Shown: positions 34,887 through 43,440 of the stretch, piece by piece
Layout: every line of letters starts with the position of its first letter
Position numbering within the stretch: the first letter of the stretch is position 1
Origin: Pseudonocardia sp. N23
GTDB lineage: Bacteria; Actinomycetota; Actinomycetes; Mycobacteriales; Pseudonocardiaceae
Direction: 5' to 3'
Length of the DNA stretch: 64,000 bases
NCBI RefSeq assembly: GCF_002583555.1
Contig: NZ_BEGX01000114.1
Location: 236,863 to 300,862, forward strand
The notes under the pieces: generated by a model
The model's input: the letters and a program-made list of their open reading frames with translations, nothing else
Database searches by the model: none
Told to the model about the DNA's origin: nothing
Made by a program: the position numbers and the translations under genes

Positions 34887-35512
34887 CCCCGAGGCTCACC
34901 CCGGAGGAGACCCGCGGGACCGACCCCGTCGACACCGGGCCGGTCGAGCTGCTCGCGTGCGGGCGCGACGCCGCCGAGGTCTGGGACCACGCCGCGGCCG
35001 GGACACTCGACGAGCACGAGCGCGACTGCCCGCACTGCGGGGCCGCGGCTGCCGACGCGCGCGGCCTGGAGGAGATGGTCGGGCACCTCGCCGGGCAGTC
35101 GCTGGTGCCGCCGGAGACGGTCGTCGACCGGGTCGTCGGGGCGGTACTGGCGGAGCTGCGGCCGCGGGACCTCATCCCGCTCGACTCGCCGCACGGCCCG
35201 GCGGCGCTCGACGCCGCGGCGGCCGCAGCGGTGCTGCGCGGTGTCGTCGACGCGATGGCGGGGATGCGGGCACGCAGCTGCCGGATCACGCGGCCGTCGG
35301 CACCCGGCGGTGCGCCGGGCCCGGCCGAGGTCGCGATGACGGTGACGGCCCGGTTCGGGGTCGACCTGGCGTCGACGACCGCGCGGGTGCGCCAGATGGT
35401 GCTGGCGGCGGGTGAGCAGGCGCTGGGGGTGCCGGTGGCGCGGGTGGACATCGAGGTCGTCGACGTGTTCGTCGACGGTGCGGGCACCGACGGGCCGGGC
35501 GGCTCCTCGTGA
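34877..35512 (+). CDS. Zinc-motif anti-sigma-like protein with C-terminal Asp23/Gls24-like domain
   Basis: 211 aa. The N-terminal part has HERDCPHC (about residues 51-58), the His-x3-Cys-x2-Cys zinc motif of ZAS anti-sigma factors, within a short helical region. After a linker, residues 135-200 (VAMTVTARFGVDLASTTARV, GVPVARVDIEVVDVFVD) look like an Asp23/Gls24 domain. No membrane helix is predicted by eye, unlike most ZAS anti-sigmas. GTG start inside the sigma gene and GTGA overlap with the next gene show one tightly coupled transcript. The fusion is seen in the sequence; that it binds the neighbouring sigma factor is inference. Confidence 0.65.
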   Translation: MALTPRLTPEETRGTDPVDTGPVELLACGRDAAEVWDHAAAGTLDEHERDCPHCGAAAADARGLEEMVGHLAGQSLVPPETVVDRVVGAVLAELRPRDLIPLDSPHGPAALDAAAAAAVLRGVVDAMAGMRARSCRITRPSAPGGAPGPAEVAMTVTARFGVDLASTTARVRQMVLAAGEQALGVPVARVDIEVVDVFVDGAGTDGPGGSS

Positions 35513-35898
35513 GCGGCGCGGACGTCCCGGTGACGACGTTCCGGGTGGGCGACGCACTGGTCGCGCGGGTCGCGGCGGAGGCCGCCGCGGCGGTGCCGGG
35601 CGTCGTGGCCCTGCGCACCGACCTGGCGGGGACGTTGCTGGGGCTGGCGGGCCAGGTGCTGGGGACGCGGCGGGCGCCGGTGGTGAGCGCGCGCGTCGAC
35701 GGCGGCCAGGCGGAGGTGTCGCTGTCGGTCGTGACGCGCCTGGGGTTCAACTGCCGTGACCTGGCCCGGGCGGTGCAGCGGGAGGTCGCCGCGGCGGTCG
35801 GCGCCTACACCGGGCTGGACACGCTGGTGCGGGTGACGGTGGTCGACGTGCTGATCGACAGGGAGCCGGCGGCGCGCGACGACCTCAGCGTCCGGTGA
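35509..35898 (+). CDS. Asp23/Gls24 family envelope stress protein
   Basis: 129 aa. VTTFRVGDALVARVAAEAAA (about residues 7-26), VPGVVALRTD, and a C-terminal GYTGLDTLVRVTVVDV-like stretch (AYTGLDTLVRVTVVDVLIDR) are characteristic of the family, in which 'V(x)EIA..A...GV..L' is followed by a strand-rich half ending in NVxVxDV. GTG start overlaps the preceding stop by 4 bases. Its end overlaps the end of the convergent FhuF-like gene by 14 bases. It probably acts at the membrane in the same stress pathway as the upstream sigma factor. Confidence 0.72.
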   Translation: MSGADVPVTTFRVGDALVARVAAEAAAAVPGVVALRTDLAGTLLGLAGQVLGTRRAPVVSARVDGGQAEVSLSVVTRLGFNCRDLARAVQREVAAAVGAYTGLDTLVRVTVVDVLIDREPAARDDLSVR

Positions 35899-36631
35899 GG
35901 ACGCAGTCGCCGCAGGTGCCCCCGCCGGGCGCCTTGTAGTACAGGCAGCAGGAGCGGCGCCGGAACGTCCACCCGACGTCGGGCGGCACCGGGGCGAGGC
36001 GCTCCCCCGCGGCGGCGAGGGCGGGGTGGTCGAGCACGACCGCGGCGATCCGCGCGGCCCGCGCGGCGACGTGCGGACGCCCGTTGCCGACCAGGCGCCT
36101 GCCCGCGGCGACCGACGAGGCGGCGTTGCCCCACAGCGTCCGCGGCGACACCCCGACGAGGGCGCGGACAGCGTCGACGAGCGGGGCGAGGTGCTCGTCG
36201 ACGAGGAGGTCGGCGAGCGCGGCGCCGAGGTCGGCGGCGTCGAGGCCCGGTCCGGCGAGAAACCCGGGGTCGGCGACCCACAGGGGCCACGGGCCGGTCA
36301 CCGAGACGCGCCAGTGCACGTCGGCGGCGGTGAGGGCGGGGACGACGTCGTGCAGGACGGCGACGGCCAGCGGCGCCGACAGCACCCGGGCCGCCAGCCC
36401 CTGCATGGCGACCGACGCGGCGATCCGGTCGTCGACGGGACCGGCGTCGCCGCCGAGGACGCGGGCGACGTGGGTGATGCGGTCGGCCATCGGCGCCGGG
36501 TCGGTCCACAGGTCGGTCAGCGGCCGCCAGGTGGGGTCGGCGGCCTCGGCGGGGTTGGTGTCGACCCGGAAGAAGTCGTTGACGCCCGCGACGTCGGCGA
36601 GCGCGCCCCGGACGTCCACCCGTTCCCTCAC
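35885..36631 (-). CDS. FhuF-like (2Fe-2S) protein, ferric siderophore reductase family
   Basis: About 248 aa. The C terminus has CCLYYKAPGGGTCGDC, exactly the C-C-x10-C-x2-C pattern that binds the unusual 2Fe-2S cluster of FhuF, which releases iron from siderophores by reduction. The N-terminal part (GVNDFFRVDTNPAEAADPTW, GWTFRRRS) agrees with the actinobacterial branch. GTG at 36631 is chosen; an ATG at 36700 is possible but adds an arginine-rich stretch. No siderophore transporter is adjacent. Confidence 0.82.
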   Translation of the reverse strand: MRERVDVRGALADVAGVNDFFRVDTNPAEAADPTWRPLTDLWTDPAPMADRITHVARVLGGDAGPVDDRIAASVAMQGLAARVLSAPLAVAVLHDVVPALTAADVHWRVSVTGPWPLWVADPGFLAGPGLDAADLGAALADLLVDEHLAPLVDAVRALVGVSPRTLWGNAASSVAAGRRLVGNGRPHVAARAARIAAVVLDHPALAAAGERLAPVPPDVGWTFRRRSCCLYYKAPGGGTCGDCVLTGR

Positions 36632-37137
36632 GACACCCAGTGTCGCCCAGCGTGGCGGCGCGGATCGCGGACGCCCCCTGCCCCGTTCTCGCATGGTCAC
36701 CGCGCGTCCGCCCGGCTGCGCCGAACAGGTGATGACGGCGCGTCACGGCGGGCCGCGGCGAGGACCGACTCGGGCCGGACAGCGGTGGTCGACCATCGAT
36801 AACGGACGATCTTCGCAGGTCGGGCCGTAGTCGCGCTGCTCACTCACCCCGTGAGTAGCGAAATGCGGGGGCCGCATGCGACGCTTTGCGCGAATGACCG
36901 CACCCGGTGCCGCGCGCGGTCGCGTTTGCGGTGCGCAGACGGCCCCGGTTCCGACGAGGTCGTCCTGCCGCCGCGCGTCCGTGCAACGACGGGTATGGCA
37001 TTCGAGTTCCCGGCTGGTGCACCTGAACGGACGAGCACCCGTGTCCCAGCGGGCGTGTCGGATACTCTGTTTGGAACCATTAGGTCCAGTCGTCCCGATG
37101 CGATCGTCGGGGTGCACCGAGACGACAGGAGGAGCTG
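36632..37137. other. Divergent intergenic region upstream of gltB
   Basis: 506 bp with locally lower GC. It holds a small 6-bp hairpin (36842-36856, ACTCAC...GTGAGT), and TACTCT at 37063-37068, a possible -10 element for gltB about 70 bases before its start; no good -35 is visible. The last 10 bases carry AGGAGGAG, the gltB ribosome binding site. No gene is credible in it. Confidence 0.45.
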
Positions 37138-40100
37138 TTGGCTGCGATCAGCGAGCAGACCGGAGGCCCTGAGGGCAGGTCGGGAGGGCTCTACTCCCCC
37201 GACCACGAGCACGACGCGTGTGGCGTCGCGCTCGTCGCCGATCTCAAGGGTCGCCGTGACCACGGCATCGTCCGCAAGGGCCTTACGGCCCTTCTGCGGC
37301 TGGAGCACCGCGGTGCGCGTGGTGCGGAGACCAACACCGGCGACGGTGCGGGAATCCTGATCCAGGTACCGGACGAGTTCTTCCGTGCCGTCGTCGATTT
37401 CGAGCTGCCGCAGGCCGGCGCCTACGCCGTCGGCACCGCGTTCCTGCCGTTCGACCGGGCCGAGGCCGACGCCGTGGTCGCGCGAATCGACGCGCTCGCG
37501 GCCGAGGAGAACCTGAGGGTGATCGGCTGGCGTGAGCTGCCGGTCGACCCCGACGGCGCCGACATCGGCCCGTCAGCACGTGCCGCGATGCCGGGCTTCC
37601 GCCAGCTGTTCGTGGCCGGCTCCGAGCCCGCCGCGGCCGAGGCGCCCACCGGCATCGAGCTGGAGCGCCGGACCTTCTGCCTGCGCAAGCGCGTCGAGCA
37701 CACCACCGGTGTGTACTTCGCGAGCCTGTCGCCGCGCACCATCGTCTACAAGGGCATGCTGTCGGAACCCCAGGTCGAGGCCTTCTACCCCGACCTGTCC
37801 GACGAGCGCGTCATGTCGGCGCTGGCCGTCGTCCACTCGCGGTTCTCCACGAACACGTTCCCCGCGTGGCCGCTGGCACACCCGTACCGCTACGTCGCGC
37901 ACAACGGCGAGATCAACACGCTGCGCGGCAACCGCAACTGGATGGCCGCCCGCGAGGCGCTGCTGGCCTCCGACGTCATCCCGGGCGACATGGAGCGGCT
38001 CACGCCGGTCGTCACGCCGGACGCGTCGGACTCGGCGACGTTCGACGAGGTGCTGGAGCTGCTGCACCTCGGTGGCCGCAGCCTGCCGCACGCCATCCTG
38101 ATGATGATCCCGGAGGCGTGGGAGAACCACGCCGAGATGGACCCGGCACGGCGCGCGTTCTACGAGTACCACTCGACGCTGATGGAGCCGTGGGACGGAC
38201 CGGCGCTCGTCGCGTTCACCGACGGCACCCTGATCGGTGCGGTGCTGGACCGCAACGGCCTGCGGCCCGCGCGGTACTGGGTCACCGAGGACGGACTGGT
38301 CGTGCTGGCGTCGGAGGTCGGCGTGCTCGACGTGCCGGCGTCGTCGGTGGTACGCAAGGGCCGGCTCGAGCCGGGCCGGATGTTCCTGGTCGACACCGCC
38401 GCGGGCAAGCTCGTCGACGACGACGAGATCAAGGGCGAGCTGGCCGCTGAGCACCCGTACGAGGACTGGCTGCACTCGGGCCTGATCCGTCTGGAGGAGC
38501 TGCCCGACCGCGAGCGCGAGCAGATCGCGCACTCGACGCTGCAGCACCGTCAGCAGACCTTCGGCTACACCGAGGAGGAGCTGACCGTCCTGCTGCGGCC
38601 GATGGCCGTGACGGGCGCGGAGCCGATCGGCTCGATGGGCAACGACGCGCCGATCGCCGGCATCTCCGAGCGCCCGCGGCAGCTCTACGACTACTTCATC
38701 CAGCTGTTCGCGCAGGTCACCAACCCGCCGCTCGACGCGATCCGCGAGGAGCTCGTCACGTCGCTGCAGAGCCAGCTCGGCCCGGAGCAGAACCTGCTGC
38801 AGGCCGGCCCGGCGAGCTGTCGCACGATCGTGCTGCCGTTCCCGGTGCTGGGCAACGACGACCTGGCGCGCATCGTCCACATCAACGACGACGGCGAGTA
38901 CCCGGGCTTCGCGTCCTACACCGTGCGCGGCCTGTTCGAGACGGCCAAGGGCGGCAACGGGCTCGTCGAGCGCCTCGAGGAGATCAAGGCGGAGGTCTCG
39001 CAGGCCATCGCCGACGGTGCCCGGCTGATCGTGCTGTCCCAGCGCGGTGTCGACGGCGAGCACGCGCCGATCCCGTCGCTGCTGCTCACCGGTGCGGTGC
39101 ACCACCACCTGGTCCGCGAGCGCACCCGCACCCGCGTCGGCCTCGTCGTGGAGGCGGGCGACGCCCGCGAGGTCCACCACATCGCGCTGCTCATCGGCTA
39201 CGGCGCCGCCGCCGTGAACCCGTACCTGGCCATGGCCACCGTCGAGGACCTCGCCGACCGGGGCGACATCCCGGGCGTCGACGCCAAGACGGCGGCGAAG
39301 AACCTGGTCAAGGCGCTGGGCAAGGGCGTCCGCAAGACGATGTCCAAGATCGGCATCTCAACGGTCGCGTCCTACACCGGCGCACAGATCTTCGAGTCGA
39401 TCGGACTCGGCCACGAGGTCATCGAGTCCTGCTTCACCGGCACCACGTCGCGCCTCGGCGGCGTCGGGTTCGACGTCCTCGCCGAGGAGGTCCTGCGGAT
39501 GCACCGCAAGGCCTTCCCGTCCGACCACGTGCGCGCCACGCACCGCACGCTGGAGTCCGGCGGCGAGTACCAGTGGCGCCGCGAGGGCGAGCTGCACCTG
39601 TTCAACCCGCAGACCGTCTTCAAGCTGCAGCACTCGACGCGGCAGGGCCGCTACGACGTGTTCAAGGAGTACACCCGCGCGGTCGACGACCAGGCCGGTC
39701 GGCTGATGACGCTGCGCGGGCTGTTCAAGCTCAAGGAGGGCGTGCGCCCGCCGGTGCCTCTCGACGAGGTCGAGCCGGTCGAGTCGATCGTGACGCGGTT
39801 CGCCACGGGCGCGATCTCCTACGGCTCGATCTCGCAGGAGATGCACCAGACCCTCGCCATCGCGATGAACCGTCTCGGCGGCAAGTCGAACACCGGCGAG
39901 GGCGGCGAGGACACCGACCGCTTCACCCCCGACGCGAACGGCGACAGCCGGCGCAGCGCGGTCAAGCAGGTCGCGTCCGGCCGGTTCGGCGTCACGAGCG
40001 AGTACCTGGTCAACTCCGACGACATCCAGATCAAGATCGCGCAGGGCGCCAAGCCCGGCGAGGGTGGCCAGCTGCCCGGCAGCAAGGTCTACCCCTGGAT

Positions 40101-41706
40101 CGCCAAGACCCGGTACTCGACGCCGGGCGTCGGCCTGATCTCGCCGCCGCCGCACCACGACATCTACTCGATCGAGGACATCAAGCAGCTCATCCACGAC
40201 CTGAAGAACGCCAACCCGAAGGCCCGCATCCACGTGAAGCTGGTCAGCCAGGTCGGCGTCGGCACGGTCGCGGCGGGCGTGGCGAAGGCCTACTCCGACG
40301 TCGTGCTCATCTCGGGCCACGACGGCGGCACCGGCGCCTCGCCGCTGTCCTCGATCAAGCACGCGGGCGGTCCGTGGGAGCTCGGCCTCGCCGAGACCCA
40401 GCAGACGCTGATCGCCAACAACCTGCGTGACCGCATCGTCGTGCAGGCCGACGGCCAGATGAAGACCGGCCGCGACGTCGTCATCGCCGCTCTGCTGGGC
40501 GCCGAGGAGTTCGGCTTCGCGACGGCCCCACTGGTCGTGTCGGGCTGCATCATGATGCGCGTCTGTCACCTCGACACGTGTCCGGTCGGCGTCGCGACGC
40601 AGAACCCCGTGCTCCGCGAGCGCTTCGACGGCAAGGCGGAGTACGTCGTCAACTTCATGCGGTTCATCGCCGAGGAGGTGCGGGAGTACCTGGCCGCGCT
40701 CGGTTTCCGGACGCTGGAGGAGGCCGTCGGGCACGCGGAGATGCTCGACACCGACGACGCGGTGCGGCACTGGAAGACCCAGGGTCTCGACCTGCGGCCG
40801 ATCTTCGAGATGCCCAAGCTCCCGGCGGGCAGCTCGCGCCACCGCACCCGCGGCCAGGACCACGGCCTCGAGAAGGCGCTGGACAACACCATGATCCAGC
40901 TCGCCGAGGGCGCGCTCGCCTCCGGCGACAAGGTCCGGCTCGACCTGCCCGTCCGCAACGTCAACCGCACCGTCGGGACGATGCTCGGCTACGAGCTCAC
41001 CAAGCGGTGGGGCGGCGAGGGTCTGCCCGACGACACGATCGACATCACGTTCACGGGTTCGGCGGGCCAGTCCTTCGGCGCGTTCGTGCCCAGGGGCATC
41101 ACGATGCGGCTCGTCGGCGACACGAACGACTTCTTCGGCAAGGGCCTCTCGGGCGGCCGGCTCACGCTGCGCCCCGACCCGTCGGCACCGTTCGCGGCCG
41201 AGGAGAACGTCATCGCGGGTAACGTGATCCTCTACGGGGCCACGTCCGGCGAGATCTTCGTGCGCGGCATCGTGGGCGAGCGCTTCTGCGTCCGCAACTC
41301 CGGGGCGCTGGCCGTCGTCGAGGGCGTGGGCGACCATGGCTGCGAGTACATGACGGGCGGCAAGGTCGTCATCCTCGGCCGGATCGGGCGCAACTTCGCG
41401 GCCGGCATGTCGGGCGGCACGGCCTACGTGCTCGACCTGCCCAGGCAGCGGGTGAACCCCGAGATGGTCGACGTCGACCCGCTCGACGAGGCCGACCGCG
41501 AGTTCCTGCGCGACGCCGTCGAGCGCCACCACGCCGAGACCGACTCGGCGGTGGCCCATGCACTGCTGACCGACTGGGACGTGGCCGTCGAACGTTTCGG
41601 CAAGGTCATGCCCAAGGACTTCAAGCGGGTGCTGCAGGCCCGCGCTGCCGCGGAGCGGGACGGCCGCAACGTGGACGAGGCGATCATGGAGGCCTCCCGT
41701 GGCTGA
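37138..41706 (+). CDS. gltB: Glutamate synthase (NADPH) large subunit
   Basis: Forms glutamate from glutamine and 2-oxoglutarate. 1522 aa. The TTG at 37138 is supported by AGGAGGAG just upstream. Residues 1-27 are a propeptide; Cys28 in HDACGVALVADLKG is the N-terminal glutaminase nucleophile after cleavage. The FMN-binding synthase domain contains GGKSNTGEGGEDTDRF and HDGGTGASPLSSIKHAG; GCIMMRVCHLDTCPVGVATQ (about 1137-1156) binds the 3Fe-4S cluster. The C-terminal GXGXG beta-helix (about 1240-1460) includes MTGGKVVILG and GMSGGTAYV. It overlaps gltD by 8 bases. Confidence 0.98.
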   Translation: MAAISEQTGGPEGRSGGLYSPDHEHDACGVALVADLKGRRDHGIVRKGLTALLRLEHRGARGAETNTGDGAGILIQVPDEFFRAVVDFELPQAGAYAVGTAFLPFDRAEADAVVARIDALAAEENLRVIGWRELPVDPDGADIGPSARAAMPGFRQLFVAGSEPAAAEAPTGIELERRTFCLRKRVEHTTGVYFASLSPRTIVYKGMLSEPQVEAFYPDLSDERVMSALAVVHSRFSTNTFPAWPLAHPYRYVAHNGEINTLRGNRNWMAAREALLASDVIPGDMERLTPVVTPDASDSATFDEVLELLHLGGRSLPHAILMMIPEAWENHAEMDPARRAFYEYHSTLMEPWDGPALVAFTDGTLIGAVLDRNGLRPARYWVTEDGLVVLASEVGVLDVPASSVVRKGRLEPGRMFLVDTAAGKLVDDDEIKGELAAEHPYEDWLHSGLIRLEELPDREREQIAHSTLQHRQQTFGYTEEELTVLLRPMAVTGAEPIGSMGNDAPIAGISERPRQLYDYFIQLFAQVTNPPLDAIREELVTSLQSQLGPEQNLLQAGPASCRTIVLPFPVLGNDDLARIVHINDDGEYPGFASYTVRGLFETAKGGNGLVERLEEIKAEVSQAIADGARLIVLSQRGVDGEHAPIPSLLLTGAVHHHLVRERTRTRVGLVVEAGDAREVHHIALLIGYGAAAVNPYLAMATVEDLADRGDIPGVDAKTAAKNLVKALGKGVRKTMSKIGISTVASYTGAQIFESIGLGHEVIESCFTGTTSRLGGVGFDVLAEEVLRMHRKAFPSDHVRATHRTLESGGEYQWRREGELHLFNPQTVFKLQHSTRQGRYDVFKEYTRAVDDQAGRLMTLRGLFKLKEGVRPPVPLDEVEPVESIVTRFATGAISYGSISQEMHQTLAIAMNRLGGKSNTGEGGEDTDRFTPDANGDSRRSAVKQVASGRFGVTSEYLVNSDDIQIKIAQGAKPGEGGQLPGSKVYPWIAKTRYSTPGVGLISPPPHHDIYSIEDIKQLIHDLKNANPKARIHVKLVSQVGVGTVAAGVAKAYSDVVLISGHDGGTGASPLSSIKHAGGPWELGLAETQQTLIANNLRDRIVVQADGQMKTGRDVVIAALLGAEEFGFATAPLVVSGCIMMRVCHLDTCPVGVATQNPVLRERFDGKAEYVVNFMRFIAEEVREYLAALGFRTLEEAVGHAEMLDTDDAVRHWKTQGLDLRPIFEMPKLPAGSSRHRTRGQDHGLEKALDNTMIQLAEGALASGDKVRLDLPVRNVNRTVGTMLGYELTKRWGGEGLPDDTIDITFTGSAGQSFGAFVPRGITMRLVGDTNDFFGKGLSGGRLTLRPDPSAPFAAEENVIAGNVILYGATSGEIFVRGIVGERFCVRNSGALAVVEGVGDHGCEYMTGGKVVILGRIGRNFAAGMSGGTAYVLDLPRQRVNPEMVDVDPLDEADREFLRDAVERHHAETDSAVAHALLTDWDVAVERFGKVMPKDFKRVLQARAAAERDGRNVDEAIMEASRG

Positions 41707-43153
41707 CCCGAAGGGCTTTCTGACGACGGGGCGCGAGACTCCGAAGCGTCGCCCCGTCGACCTGCGCCTGATGGACTGGCGTGAGGTCTACGAGGACTTC
41801 CCCCGGGAGAACCTGGAGAAGCAGGCCGGGCGCTGCATGAACTGCGGCATCCCGTTCTGCCACCAGGGCTGCCCGCTGGGCAACCTGATCCCGGAGTGGA
41901 ACGACCTGGTCTGGCGCCACGACTGGCGCGAGGCGATCGAGCGGCTGCACGCCACCAACAACTTCCCGGAGTTCACCGGGACGCTGTGCCCCGCCCCGTG
42001 CGAGGCGGCGTGTGTGCTGGGCATCAACCAGGACCCCGTCACGATCAAGCAGGTCGAGATCGAGATCATCGACCGCGCCTGGGACGAGGGCTGGGTGACG
42101 CCGCTGCCGCCGGAGGTCCGGACGGGCAAGAAGGTCGCCGTCGTCGGGTCCGGCCCGGCCGGTCTGGCCGCCGCCCAGCAGCTCACCCGGGTCGGGCACG
42201 AGGTCGTCGTGTTCGAGCGGGCCGACCGCATCGGCGGTCTGCTGCGCTACGGCATCCCCGAGTTCAAGATGGAGAAGTCGCGCCTCGACCGGCGGCTCAC
42301 CCAGATGCAGGACGAGGGCACGCTGTTCCGCGCCTCCGTCGACGTCGGCACCGACATCACCGCCTCGCAACTGCAGGCGGAGTTCGATGCGGTCGTCCTC
42401 GCGGGCGGCGCGACGGCATGGCGCGACATCCCCGTCGAGGGGCGCGAGCTCACCGGCATCCTCCAGGCGATGGAGTTCCTGCCGTGGGCCAACCACGTGC
42501 AGCAGGGCGACATCGACGCGCCGCCGGTCTCGGCCGAGGGCAAGCACGTCGTGATCATCGGCGGCGGTGACACCGGCGCCGACTGCCTCGGCACGTCGCA
42601 CCGCCAGGGCGCCGCCTCGGTGACGCAACTGGAGATCATGCCGACGCCGCCGGAGCACCGCACCGCCGAGATGCCGTGGCCGACCTACCCGATGGTCTAC
42701 CGCGTCGCCTCCGCGCACGAGGAGGGCGGCGAGCGCCTGTACGCCGTCAACACGACCGAGTTCGTCGGCGACGAGGACGGCAACGTCCGAGCGCTGCGGA
42801 TCGTCGACGTCACCCGCGACGACTCGGGCCGGTTCGTGGCGACGGAGGGCTCCGAGCGCGAGCTCCCGGCCGACCTGGTGCTGCTGGCCATGGGCTTCGT
42901 CGGCCCGGAGAAGGGCAACCTCGTCAACGACCTGGGCGTGGAGCTCGACGAGCGCGGCAACGTCGCGCGCGACGACCAGTACATGACCAGCGTCGACGGC
43001 GTCTTCTCCGCGGGCGACATGGGCCGCGGGCAGTCGCTGATCGTGTGGGCGATCGCGGAGGGCCGCTCGGCCGCCGCGGGCGTCGACCGCTTCCTGACCG
43101 GCCGGGAGGTCCTCCCCCGCCCGATCAACCCGACGGACCGCCAGATCGCCTGA
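41699..43153 (+). CDS. gltD: Glutamate synthase small subunit
   Basis: 484 aa FAD and NADPH-binding subunit that passes electrons to GltB. The N-terminal 4Fe-4S region has CMNCGIPFCHQGCPLGN (about residues 46-62) and CPAPCEAACV. FAD site VVGSGPAGLAAAQ (about 149-161), NADPH site VIIGGGDTGADCLG, and the C-terminal GVFSAGDMGRGQSLIVWAIAEG complete the family. GTG start inside the gltB end; a strong terminator follows 16 bases after the stop. Confidence 0.97.
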   Translation: MADPKGFLTTGRETPKRRPVDLRLMDWREVYEDFPRENLEKQAGRCMNCGIPFCHQGCPLGNLIPEWNDLVWRHDWREAIERLHATNNFPEFTGTLCPAPCEAACVLGINQDPVTIKQVEIEIIDRAWDEGWVTPLPPEVRTGKKVAVVGSGPAGLAAAQQLTRVGHEVVVFERADRIGGLLRYGIPEFKMEKSRLDRRLTQMQDEGTLFRASVDVGTDITASQLQAEFDAVVLAGGATAWRDIPVEGRELTGILQAMEFLPWANHVQQGDIDAPPVSAEGKHVVIIGGGDTGADCLGTSHRQGAASVTQLEIMPTPPEHRTAEMPWPTYPMVYRVASAHEEGGERLYAVNTTEFVGDEDGNVRALRIVDVTRDDSGRFVATEGSERELPADLVLLAMGFVGPEKGNLVNDLGVELDERGNVARDDQYMTSVDGVFSAGDMGRGQSLIVWAIAEGRSAAAGVDRFLTGREVLPRPINPTDRQIA

Positions 43154-43169
43154 CGGCCACCGACGCGAT

Positions 43170-43202
43170 GCGGGCCCGGACACCGACGGTGTCCGGGCCC
43201 GC
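43170..43202 (+). terminator. Terminator of gltBD
   Basis: A perfect 15-bp stem (43170-43184 with 43188-43202) with a 3-base GAC loop, one of the strongest hairpins in the window. Confidence 0.75.
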
Positions 43203-43300
43203 TGACGTTCCCGGCCCGCTGACGTTCCCGGCCCGCTGACGTTCCCGGCCCGCTCGCGTTCCGGCCCGCTCGCGTTCCGGCCCGCTGACGTTCCCGGCCC
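43201..43300. repeat. Tandem repeat of 16/17-bp units downstream of gltD
   Basis: Six consecutive units: three identical 17-mers GCTGACGTTCCCGGCCC (43201-43251), two 16-mers with GCTCGCGTTCCGGCCC (43252-43283), and one more 17-mer (43284-43300). Degenerate pieces continue to about 43325. The unit length is not a multiple of three and there is no gene, so this is a non-coding minisatellite. Confidence 0.95.
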
Positions 43301-43350
43301 GCTGCCCCGCTGCTGTTCCGCTGCTCCGTGCCCCCGGTACGCGACCCCGG

Positions 43351-43420
43351 CCCCCGCCGAGTTCGACACCGGACTGGTCCAGACCATGGTCAAACCAGTC
43401 CCACGTCGATCTCGGCGAGC
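43351..43420. repeat. Dispersed imperfect palindrome, copy B
   Basis: Arms 43351-43380 and 43392-43420 pair closely (GCCGAG-TCGAC-GGACTGGT conserved in both) around AGACCATGGTC, itself a near palindrome. It lies between the convergent ends of gltD and the cation-efflux gene, just after the tandem repeat. Same family as 2814-2889 and 49796-49870. Confidence 0.7.
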
Positions 43421-43440
43421 TCTCCGGTTGGGCTCGCGCC

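Noticed and set aside
37573..41559. Long minus-strand open frames of 535 and 733 codons opposite gltB
   Set aside because: Stop codons are rare in antisense frames at this GC content; the compositions are rich in R, H, V and G with no motifs, and gltB is certain.
43201..43300. CRISPR array
   Set aside because: Units follow each other without spacers, so it is a plain tandem repeat, and no cas genes are near.
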